A stretch of 64,000 nt of DNA from Liolophura sinensis (Eukaryota; Mollusca; Polyplacophora; Chitonida; Chitonidae): assembly GCF_032854445.1 (NCBI RefSeq), contig NC_088306.1, positions 4,524,373 through 4,588,372 of the forward strand, in the 5' to 3' direction. Of this stretch, positions 55,610 through 64,000 are shown piece by piece. The notes beneath the pieces were generated by a model, which was not told the origin of the DNA, searched no databases, and saw nothing but the letters and a program-made list of their open reading frames with translations. Position numbers and translations under genes: made by a program. Numbering within the stretch: position 1 is the first letter of the stretch; every line of letters starts with the position of its first letter.

Positions 55610-56470
55610 TGGTACAGGTTAGTTGTGTGAGATTTAGATGCTGAAAAGAAGCGTGTCTTAGATGCAGCTGTGTCTGAAAATACCGGGACTGTGTATGAGT
55701 CCTATCCTGCTTAACCTGTGATAAAAGATGTAGTTTTCCACTGCCAGTGGACACTGTAGCGGATTATGTTGCTTTTCTGTCTATCCAAGGCTATTCCCTC
55801 AACACCACATACGTGTCTGCAATTTTGATTTAGCCACAAAATCGAAGCCCTACCTGACTACTTTGTTAAAAAATGTTCGGAAAGGATGAAACGTTTAAAT
55901 CATCGATCAGACACCAGAGTCCCTACTTTTGTAGACATGTTGCGTAAGTTTCCTTAGATACCCTAGATTGTGTCTGTTATTCAGCTTATACTGTGTGCTT
56001 GTTTACAGTTGCTTTCACTTTTGGCTTTATTTGGTATTTGTAGAGTTGGGGAACTGGTGACCACTGGGACAGGCTCAATTAGGGGCTTATAGGCTACTAA
56101 TGTGATAATTAACACCTCAGCACAGCCTTCCACTGCCTCTTCCAATGCGGTTACTAAAACTTACCAAGCTGGTAAATCGGTAAAACTACAGATTTTCCCC
56201 TTAGCTGATAACTGAATTTGCCCTGTATCAGCTACCAATCAAATTAATAGCATTCGAACAGGTGATAGTTCACATTACTTCTGTCATTTGGATAGGTCAG
56301 TACCAGTACCAGTTTTCTGCTGTGTTGAGAAAAGTAATCTGTCGTTTTACATCACTACAATAAAAGTCGCATTCATTCAAGATTGGTGCTGCGACGTTTG
56401 CCGCAAAAATGGGAATTGCCGATAAAGTTATAAAGCGTCATGTACGCATTCAGCTTTTACCCAGAATAGG
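55610..56470 (+). pseudogene. Tyrosine recombinase remnant
   Basis: Fragments in order: AVSENTGTVYESY, FSHKIEALPDYFVKKC, SLLALFGICRVGELVTTG holding the first catalytic Arg (about 56010-56060), and SHSFKIGAATFAAKMGIADK near 56370, where the H-x-x-R Arg is Lys. Inactive. Confidence 0.75.
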
Positions 56471-56589
56471 AATCTGGTATGCTGTTACTTCACCTGTGTG
56501 TAATTCAGAAGTGCTCGTATAAGGCTCATCGTATATCAAGTGGACATATCGAAGAGCTAACAGGCGCCCCACAGAACCTTATTTATGTC

Positions 56590-57045
56590 TGGAAAAGTAC
56601 GGTGTTCGTATGTCTTGGTGAGGGGAATCAGGAAGGAAGTTAAATACTCTCATAGCCACCATGACCTGAAGAGCTGCAAAAAATCCTGGTATCATTGTTG
56701 TCTACATTGGGTCAAATGATTTGGTGACCTTAAAATGCTACAAGCTGTAGAGTGGTATTACGAGCTCATTTCGAGAAATAACCAAATTAGTACCGGGATG
56801 TACCATTGTGTGGTCAGACATGCTGCCAAGATAAAACAGGTATGGAGCAGTTAACCTCAAAGCTACGGAGAGTGCTCTGCACAACGTAAATAGGAAAGTC
56901 TCACCCCCCATAAGAGAGGTATAGGGCAGGGAGATTAAGCAAAAAGATGTAGCTCATAGTACCATGAGTTTATATAGACACAATCGAGTAGACCTGTCAC
57001 CTTTAGGGAATGACATCTTCCTGAGCACCTTGCAGGAACTCTAAG
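56590..57045 (+). pseudogene. SGNH hydrolase (esterase-like) remnant
   Basis: IIVVYIGSNDLV (about 56690) is the GxND block; WSDMLPR follows; VDLSPLGNDIFLSTLQEL (56990-57045) corresponds to a block normally reading VHLS, so the catalytic His is Asp. Such domains are known at the 3' end of Ngaro-type elements. Confidence 0.7.
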
Positions 57046-57060
57046 GTCTTTCGTAACTTC

Positions 57061-58455
57061 CGATCAGCAAGTGTTTTTATTAAGTTTGCCACGGTTAGAA
57101 AATAATAAGTTGTTGGGGGAGTGTGTGTAAACACACTTTGGTGGTTGGATTCTTGCGGGCTTTGTGCTTCATACAGTATTTTTAACGAAAATGCTGCAAA
57201 TTAACAACATAGCTGACCTGTTAAATGCCAGACAGCAGGTTTGTTATTATTACTGGTCACCCATGTAATACACTGGGATCATTTTGTCAACCCTTGTTAT
57301 TCCCAAGGTGCAGCATTATCTCTTGGCAATTCCCAAGCTGCACACCCGGTTAAAAGGGGTAGATTCGCTATTTTTTTGCTGTGGACTGTACCTTGGGTAC
57401 ATTGCGCTCTGCATTTAATCCTTTTTGGCTTTCCCAGGAAAGAAGCTGTCAATTGGTGCTTCCCATGGTACATACGCTTTACATTGTCAGGCACACAGCT
57501 CTGCAATTACATTGCACCAACTATATTACATGCTAAAGCTGCCATTTTTCAACAGCTGATTTGCCCTTATACCGCTGATAGGCACTCAACAAGTTCACCA
57601 GAATCCAGTCACCACCATAACCTGTATTTGCATGACCCATGCCGTGACCCTAAATATCCGAACTTGTACAAAGTTGTTTAATAGTTTAGTAAAAGAAAGC
57701 CTGGGGACGTTTGCGCAGAAGGGACGTGTGTTTGGTGATGCCCCATCTTGACAATGTAATGCTGTTATTTTCAAGCATGAATAACAAATATTTATGTATG
57801 CTTCGGTAAGTGTGCTGGTACAATGGTATCGTCCTTGAGTAGTTAAATCCAACGATGCTTAAAACGCTCCTCAATTAAAGAAATAAGATAAATCTAATTT
57901 GTTGTGAAAAGGGACAGAGGCGTCGCCAGAAAGGGAAGTTTAGACGTGAATAAAAAAAAAATACGCAAATTAGAAGAGAGAAACGTGAGCTGTTTAATTA
58001 AAAAAAACACCTCCTATGCCTGTAACGCACTGAGCCGTTGCGAGTTGATTAAAGCTTCGGGATTCAGCTCTGGTGGTATCTTGTCATTAAAGGGCATGAT
58101 GTACTCGAAGTTTGAAGTTTCTTTCTCCACAACAACAACAAAAAAAAAACAAAATAACGCAGTAACGATTAATCTGTAATTTAGATGGCAAAAATGTCTA
58201 ACATTTAGATTAAATCCGGCTTCCAATTAAAGAAATCGCAAAAAAACGCGTCTGGCCATGTGGAATACCAGACCTTTACCGGCATGCAACGCAAAAGATA
58301 GGACCGAGTTCCAAATTTGAGAATGCAACGATTTGGAGAGGTTATTGTGAAAGCTTAGCAGAGAACATGGCCAACTGATCTCAGGAATATACGAAACTAA
58401 ACTGGGATGCAATGTAGATAGGAACGGTAATATATTAGTGACGGGTTTAGGTTTT
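57061..58455. other. Non-coding stretch after the DIRS-like element
   Basis: Contains an open frame at 57241-57681 without recognised domain. Related CCCAAGGTGCAG / CCCAAGCTGCA motifs (57300-57345) may be part of the element's terminal repeats. No gene supported. Confidence 0.45.
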
Positions 58456-58458
58456 AGG

Positions 58459-58562
58459 TCATGAGTACCTCAAGAAATACGGTGGCCTATCTCGCCGCCG
58501 GTTACACCCAAGTGAAGAATTCCTGAGTAAGGCGTTGAACAAAAACAACTAACTAATAAAAT
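58459..58562 (+). mobile_element. Diverged family-1-like SINE tail
   Basis: CTCGCCGCCGGTTACACCCA, AATTCCTGAGTAAGGCGTTG and an A-rich tail parallel the family-1 3' half. Confidence 0.55.
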
Positions 58563-58904
58563 ATCTGACTAGATAAATTAATAGCAGATGGACTGCAGGA
58601 GCGCACAGTAATAAACAAGTTTTGGTGTAAAAACTGTCCTCTTTAGCTTTACTGGCGCTTAAAATAATTTGTATTTTTCATGAGTTCCATGTCTGAACTT
58701 CTTGAAACAGGTGTTAAAAATGTTGCTTTAGAAACACGAGTGTATATGCATTTTTCGGTAAATGCAAATAATCGGTAATACCGAGTACATGCCGTGGGAA
58801 TAAACACGAGTGCATATGTATGTACACGATTTGCATTCAATTTAGCTACACTGGTACATGGTTTGATGAATTTGTGTTTGAAATTACTTTATACTTTTCA
58901 TTTT

Positions 58905-58982
58905 GGCCCCGCCCCTTACTTTGTTTGTGCGTTTTTTGATTGGGCAAGAATCTGTCGCAAAGCGCCGCTATATACATATAGC
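58905..58982 (+). promoter_or_regulatory. Candidate promoter: GC box, CCAAT, TATA
   Basis: GGCCCCGCCCC (58905-58915), inverted CCAAT as ATTGG (58939-58943) and GCTATATACATATAGC (58967-58982), in the usual order and spacing for a plus-strand start near 59005-59015. Confidence 0.4.
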
Positions 58983-59004
58983 CCCATAATCTGCAGCCTT
59001 CGTT

Positions 59005-59075
59005 AGATTCCCAACCGGCGTAGACTAACGGAGATCTCCCGTGACGTTTCGCTCGTTATTAACGTGTCAAACCAG
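59005..59075 (+). other. Candidate non-coding first exon
   Basis: Starts about 25 bp past the TATA-like site and ends at a consensus donor, ACCAG|GTAAGATC. No ATG in a useful frame. It may be the 5' exon of the secreted-protein gene whose coding exon begins at 62500; this link is inference. Confidence 0.35.
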
Positions 59076-59079
59076 GTAA

Positions 59080-59590
59080 GATCAACTTAAACTACAGGGT
59101 ACTTTACCATAAGCATGCAGTTTGTCAGATGCATGGCTGCATTGAAGTGGGTGTCAATTTAAGAAATATCTCGAAGAAATTTAGGCCGTGTAACTTTTTG
59201 ACAACTGTTGTAAATTTGCTTTCTGTGTTGTAGCGTGTTTATATTCAGTTTGTTTTAGTTTTTCCAGCATCTTTTCATACATTACACAGTCCTGGATAAA
59301 TGAAAAGTCAACCAAAAATTGAATACAAAAAATTGTGAAAATTAAACAACTAAAGCATAGAGAGTAAAAACCCGAGCAGTGGTGAAAGTGTGGTAGTTTT
59401 GTTGTTGTGAACGTCTAAAAAATAGCAGCTATTCTCACTCCCCCCGAGTCACTCACGCAAGCACACAAACACACAAATGACGATGCTATCGACAGTTAGT
59501 AAAATGTTACTAGAGTGGGCGTAAATTTTGCACCAACCCAGATGATATAAGACATTTTATCTGATTAATCAGACAAAATGGTTACAATCG
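59080..59590. other. Non-coding stretch
   Basis: No gene or repeat recognised; presumably intronic if the exon at 59005-59075 is real. Confidence 0.4.
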
Positions 59591-59593
59591 GAA

Positions 59594-59705
59594 TGAGTGA
59601 GTGAGTGCTTGGGATTTAACGTGGTACTTAACAATTTTTCAGTCATATGACGAAGAAAGAATTTTTAGGGTGCATGTAATGTGCCTCCTTGTTGCAAGAC
59701 GGATG
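59594..59705 (-). mobile_element. Family-2 SINE, truncated
   Basis: GAGTGAGTGAGTGCTTGGGA, AACAATTTTTCAGTCATATG and GTGCCTCCTTGTTGCAAGAC match 50612-50970; the tRNA-like half is missing. Confidence 0.8.
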
Positions 59706-60031
59706 TCTTCAAGGACGATATAAACAGCTACCTTTATGAGAAAATGAAGTTTATAAGTGGCCCCTTGAAGGCTTATATAACGAAAACCGTAGCTTGTGTA
59801 CAGTAGGGAATTAACCGTTTACCGATGGCCGTTAACTTTCTGAAATATGCATTCAGCTGGCTGAAAACCTAAAGTTTGTTGAAATTGTGACATCGAAAAT
59901 TGTGATCTTACAATAAGTATTCGTTATTTAGAAATTATGGAAAGAATTTTGTGATAATAATGCGAGCAAATGATTGACAAATGACAGAACCGCATAATTA
60001 TGAATATAGTTACACGAAAGTCATAACTTAC

Positions 60032-60246
60032 CGTTTAATCTGGCACTATAAGAATGACCATCAACTTCTAGGCAAAGGTAGTCGCTCAGTTCTAAAATGT
60101 TAGAGGAGAGAAACCAAACTGGTTGGTCCAGTGTCTGTTCCAGTGTAAAGAGACTGCGGGAGATCCCAAGTCTGGTGCCTTTAGCGCGACACTTTGGTGG
60201 CGCCAGCCCTTTGGCAGCATGAGATCCCCACGCCACAAGATAATAG
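60032..60246 (-). CDS. Candidate exon with strong donor, unidentified
   Basis: An open frame on minus ends at AAACG|GTAAGTTATG (exon end 60032). The peptide includes LGISRSLFTLEQTL and SSNILELSDYLCLEVDGHSY, which looks protein-like but matches nothing I know. CCAAT boxes occur upstream on minus (about 60359-60354 in ACCAATCAAAC). The start is unknown. Could be an unrecognised first exon or chance. Confidence 0.25.
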
Positions 60247-60399
60247 AGTATATGTACATTCATCCCATAAATGTTCATTTTTCCGGGTAATAAAAGCATG
60301 ACATATCGTTTTGATATGCACCACGTGTAATACAAATTCCAACAGTTTGATTGGTCCGTGTATCTTTTCATTCATCAAATCAACCAATCAAAGGTTACT

Positions 60400-61530
60400 A
60401 CTCGGCTGTACAGGCACTACTTTTTTTACAACTTTTTTTGTCGTGTGCAAATGTCAACCAGGAGATATCGTATAAATTGATAAGTAAAGGCGCGCCAGAG
60501 TTATAAATGTGACAAGAGATAATCGAATCAATGTGTAAATTCTCGGCATTGACTCTGACATAGATCTATCGCCACAAAGGCTAAGTAAAATCCCGAGAAC
60601 GGAAACATCGGGAAGGCCCATTATTTTTCTTAACATTATTCTATAGAGCTGAAGCTTTGTTCTGCGCTAATTTCAGGCAAAAAAGGGTAAAATTGTATAA
60701 AATCAATACTTTGTGCAACAAAACGTCCATACACTTTTCATAATAATGAAATGCACATCAACACCTCCATGAATCGGATGTCGAGAGATTCACTCAACCG
60801 AGTAAATACGCCAGCCATTAATTAGGTGAATGGTTTTGGAGAGATCCGTGAGCGACTGTTATAGGTCAGAAGTCCGGAACTATTTTCTGCAAGTATTACA
60901 CAAGTTTGTGTACGTCATCAAGGATGCGAGGATGTGTGAAAAAACACGTTTGAGTTGGAAACTGTATAAATACGGGGATGATTATAGGGAAAGTTCAAAC
61001 AGCGACAGTAGAAGTGACCAGATATCAACAGACTGCTCAAGTACAGCAAAATAATGATGAGAATAATAATAATGATCGCGAATCTTCACAAGAACACTAG
61101 CTGGTACTTAAATTCCAGTTAGCCGTTACAACTCTGTAGACTGTTTCGCTTGTTCGATGTTCGTTAAGTTAAACTGTCTTTTTGAAAGTCTCACGGCGTG
61201 TACTCAGTGAACGTGAAATTTGTCTGTTTTAAGGCAGTAACTCTTTCTGTAGTAAAATGTAATATTCTTGTTATAAATATTACCGTATTGCACGATATAT
61301 TGTAAAAAGCAAACTTTTGACGTCTGTGGTAGAAAAAAATCGTAATGTAAATAAATTTTGTCTGTACTATATTATACTCCGCCATATACTTGTCACTAAC
61401 TGATGGAGCTTCACTGGACATATATATGTGATATCACCACGCGGTCAGACGTTGGTCCATTGTACTTTTTTACGCTATAAATTTAAAATCAGGCATTTAT
61501 GGGATAAATGAGATATGAAATTCGTGATCC
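60400..61530. other. Non-coding stretch
   Basis: An open frame at 60830-61054 (plus) has no recognised domain, lacks splice context and is probably chance. Nothing else seen. Confidence 0.45.
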
Positions 61531-61536
61531 TCGATG

Positions 61537-61629
61537 TCAAATTTATTAAACGAGAGTACTAGTTTTCATTTGTACCTCACCTGAGGCTCAGAACAAATAA
61601 AAACTACTACTCTCGTTTAATAAATTTGA
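61537..61629. repeat. Hairpin-forming inverted repeat
   Basis: Arms 61537-61573 (TCAAATTTATTAAACGAGAG...) and 61592-61629 pair almost perfectly over 37 bp; loop about 18 bp containing CACCTGAGG. Resembles a short foldback element. Confidence 0.85.
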
Positions 61630-61670
61630 TATATTCGGATCACTCATTATATATCCTCTATATATCTATT

Positions 61671-61738
61671 GTCGCCTCATCGTCGAATGACTGAAAAATT
61701 GTTACATGTACGTACAACGCAGTACCCCAAGCATACAT
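61671..61738. mobile_element. Family-2 SINE tail fragment
   Basis: CGCCTCATCGTCGAATGACT, GAAAAATTGTTACATGTACG and ACCCCAAGCATACATACA; reverse of the family-2 tail and core. Confidence 0.65.
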
Positions 61739-61854
61739 ACATATCAATACGTACGAAACTGCCAGTTAAAAACACAATCAGTTAAAAACTTTGTCGTTGA
61801 ATTTTGCCTGACATAGACGTAATTGTAATTGTGATTTCCGCTAATCTTCTGGTA

Positions 61855-62450
61855 TACCCCTCTCCTCCTCCATCTCTCTCCTCCACCACTCTTTTCCTAC
61901 TCTCCTCCACCACCCATCTCCTCCTCAACCCTTCTCCTCCTCTCCTCCACCGCCCTTCTACTCCTCTCCCCTTCCACTCTTCTCCTCCTCTCCTCCACCA
62001 CCCATCTCCTCCTCAACCCTTCTCCTCCTCTCCTCCACCACCCTTCTACTCCTCTCCCCCTCCACTCTTCTCCTCCTCTCCTCCACCACCCTTCTACTCC
62101 TCTCCCCTTCCAATCTTCTCCACCTCTCCTCCACCACCTTTCTACTCCTCCCCCTCCACTCTTCTCCTCCTCTCCTCCATTACCCTTCTACTCCTCTCCC
62201 CTTCCACTCTTCTTTTCCTCTCCTCCACGAGCCTTCTACTCCTCTCCCCCTCCACTCTTCTCCTCCTCTCCTCCACGAGCCTTCTACTCCTCTCCCCCTC
62301 CACTCTTTTCCTCCTCTCCACCTCCACCCTTCCACTCCTCTTCCCCTAAACTTTTCTCTTCCTCTCCTCCACTAGCCTTTTACTTCTCTCTTCCTCCAAC
62401 CTTCTCCTCCTCTCCTCCTCCACCCTTCTACTCCTCTCCTCTACCAATAT
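61855..62450. repeat. Polypyrimidine minisatellite
   Basis: CT-only tract with units such as CTTCTACTCCTCTCCCCCTC followed by CACTCTTCTCCTCCTCTCCT, period near 49 bp. It lies immediately before the acceptor of the 62500 exon. Confidence 0.9.
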
Positions 62451-62499
62451 AAACTCATGATTGAATATATTAAGTAAACAACATCTTTCTTATACATAG

Positions 62500-62736
62500 A
62501 GTTGTATCCGTCTATCAATCAACGACCGGTTGACCATGAAGGCGTTCCTGTTGCTAGTAGTTGTAACCATGGGGATGGTGATGAGCATGACTGGTGCCCA
62601 AACATCTACAGGCCCCCGACTAAGATTCGTGGGTTTCCAGCTTTTCTCTTCATTCCGACGGGTTTATTACGAATCTTGTCCAATCGGCCTGCCCCCCGGC
62701 ACAGTAGCGTCCGTCACCGCGAGTCCACCTGGAGTG
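62500..62736 (+). CDS. Signal-peptide exon of a secreted protein (first coding exon)
   Basis: Acceptor TATACATAG|AG at 62499/62500, 36-nt untranslated leader, ATG at 62536 in ACCATGA context, 67 codons, then the donor GTG|GTAAGC. Residues 1-22 (MKAFLLLVVVTMGMVMSMTG AQ) are a classical signal peptide. The mature part begins QTSTGPRLRFVGFQLF and has one Cys in YESCPIGLPPG. No family recognised. The frame runs to a stop at 62769 without splicing, but the consensus donor in phase and the minisatellite that follows favour a spliced gene continuing past the right edge. A 5' exon may be at 59005-59075. Confidence 0.6.
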
Positions 62737-62829
62737 GTAAGCATGGCTATTCAATCACCCTTAGCATAACGTCACTTTCTTCCCAACAATCAACTTGACT
62801 GGCTTAAACATCCGATCAGTCAATCAGTG

Positions 62830-64000
62830 ACGTTATGTCTGGGACTTGTCTGGGATGTGGCATCATGTCAGGCACTTGTCTTGGAGGTGGCTTTATGTCA
62901 GGCACTTGTCTTGGAGGTGGCTTTATGTCAGGCACTTGTCTTGGAGGTGGCTTTATGTCAGGCACTTGTCTTGGAGGTGGCTTTATGCCAGGCACTTGTC
63001 TTGGAGGTGGCTTTATGTCAGGCACTTGTCTTTGAGGTGGCTTTATGTCAGGCACTTGTCTTGGAGGTGGCTTTATGTCAGGCACTTGTCTTGGAGGTGG
63101 CTTTATGTCAGGCACCTGTCTTGGAGGTGGCTTTATGCCAGGCACTTGTCTTGGAGGTGGTTTTATGTCAGGCACTTGTCTTGGAGGTGGCTTTATGTCA
63201 GGCACTTATCTTGGAGGTGGCTTTATGTCAGGCACTTGTCTTGTAGGTGGCTTTATGTCAGGCACCTGTCTTGGAGGTGACTTTATGTCAGGCACTTGTC
63301 TTGGAGGGGGCCTTACGTAAGGTACTTGTCGTGGATAAGGCTTTATATCAGGTATTTATCTTAATTGGGCCGTTTTGTCAGGTACTTGTCTTGGCTATAT
63401 CTCGGGTACTTGTCGTGGATGTGGCTTTATGTCAGGTACCTGCCTTGGATGTGGTTTTATGTCAGGTACTTTCCTTGGATCGGGTATTGTCTCAGGTTCT
63501 TGTCTTGGAGATAACTTTACGTCAGGTACTCATTTTGGATGTCAGTTATGTCAGTTTCTTGTTGTGGATGTGGTTTTGTGTCAGGTACTTTCCTTGGATG
63601 TGGTTTTATGTCAGGTACTTTCCTTGGATCGGGTATTGTGTCAGGTTCTTGTCTTGGAGATAACTTTACGTCAGGTACTCATTTTGGATGTGTCTTTATG
63701 TCAGTTTCTTGTCGTGGATGTGGTTTTGTGTCAGGTTCTTATCTTTGATGTGGCTTTGTGTTAGGTACTTATCTTGGATGTGGTTTTATGTCAGGTACTC
63801 ATCGTGGATGCGGCTTTATGTCAGGTCCCTTGTCGTCTATGTGGTTTTATGTCAGGTATTTGCTACGGATATGGGTTTATGTCAGGTTCTTATTTTGGAG
63901 GTGGCTTATGTCAGGTACTTGTCTTGGACATGGCTTTATGTTAGGCTCTTGCCTTGAATGTGGCTTATGTCAAACCCTTGTCTTAGATGTGGTTTTATGT
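62830..64000. repeat. Minisatellite, 30 bp x ~38, reaching the window edge
   Basis: Unit GGAGGTGGCTTTATGTCAGG plus CACTTGTCTT, nearly identical copies at 62880-63300 and increasingly diverged to the right. Frames of 30/3 = 10 codons stay open on both strands (PDIKPPPRQV on minus). I take it as intronic of the secreted-protein gene. Confidence 0.93.

Larger units (their letters stand above)
53650..57060 (+). mobile_element. DIRS/Ngaro-like tyrosine-recombinase retroelement, decayed
   Basis: In order: a possible gag (ATG at 53650; a Cys-rich CHCKCGRYKRSCSKCG at 54270-54317), reverse transcriptase (54378-55080), RNase H (55170-55500), tyrosine recombinase (55610-56470) and SGNH hydrolase (56590-57045). 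The order and the recombinase/hydrolase pair match Ngaro-type elements as known from fish and marine invertebrates. DIRS-like elements integrate by tyrosine recombinase rather than DDE integrase. Stops and frameshifts throughout. I did not find its inverted or split direct repeats, so the ends are approximate. Confidence 0.8.

Noticed and set aside
57241-57681. 146-codon ORF after the DIRS-like element
   Set aside because: No domain, in-frame with nothing upstream; probably the element's non-coding 3' region.

Overview
This is animal (eukaryotic) nuclear DNA: AT-rich, with small exons bounded by GT/AG splice sites, long introns, many minisatellites, and several tRNA-derived SINE families mixed with non-LTR, LTR, tyrosine-recombinase and DNA transposons. 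The SINEs (a (ATTT)n-tailed family and a second family beginning with GTGAG repeats) resemble repeats I associate with molluscs, so a marine lophotrochozoan, probably a mollusc, is my best guess; this is inference.

0.5-20.1 kb, minus strand: the 5' part of VWA8, the mitochondrial AAA+/MoxR-type ATPase with a C-terminal von Willebrand A domain. I placed 19 consecutive exons (codons 1 to 695, all phases compatible), from a start codon with a presequence-like N-terminus to an exon near the left edge. The second ATPase module, von Willebrand domain and 3' end lie outside the window. The introns carry at least six minisatellites, a G-rich tract, a long palindrome and SINE copies.

21.3-22.9 kb, minus strand: one uninterrupted 520-codon reading frame for an AGC-like kinase fold whose DFG aspartate is replaced, so probably a pseudokinase. 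Perfect TGACGTCA palindromes cluster upstream of it.

26.4-45.8 kb: a transposon graveyard. A plus-strand LINE is split by a 6.95-kb DNA transposon with ~110-bp terminal inverted repeats and a TTAA target duplication. That transposon carries remnants of a DDE transposase and of a YqaJ-type exonuclease, and has itself received two SINEs. It is followed by an unrecognised zinc-finger-like fragment, a minus-strand CR1/Jockey-like LINE with a degenerate 2A-like motif, and a minus-strand Ty3/gypsy element with a SINE in its reverse transcriptase.

46.2-48.4 kb: a T-poor CCGACC/AACC satellite invaded by a SINE. 48.4-53.6 kb: mostly non-coding, with SINEs and a ~100-bp (TA)n tract. 53.6-57.1 kb: a decayed DIRS/Ngaro-like retroelement (reverse transcriptase, RNase H, tyrosine recombinase, SGNH hydrolase). 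58.9-62.7 kb: a possible promoter with a non-coding exon, then a coding exon for a secreted protein (signal peptide), plus strand. 62.8-64 kb: a 30-bp minisatellite in the following intron.

Only VWA8, the kinase-like gene and the signal-peptide exon look like host genes; nearly all other long reading frames are repeats or broken mobile elements.
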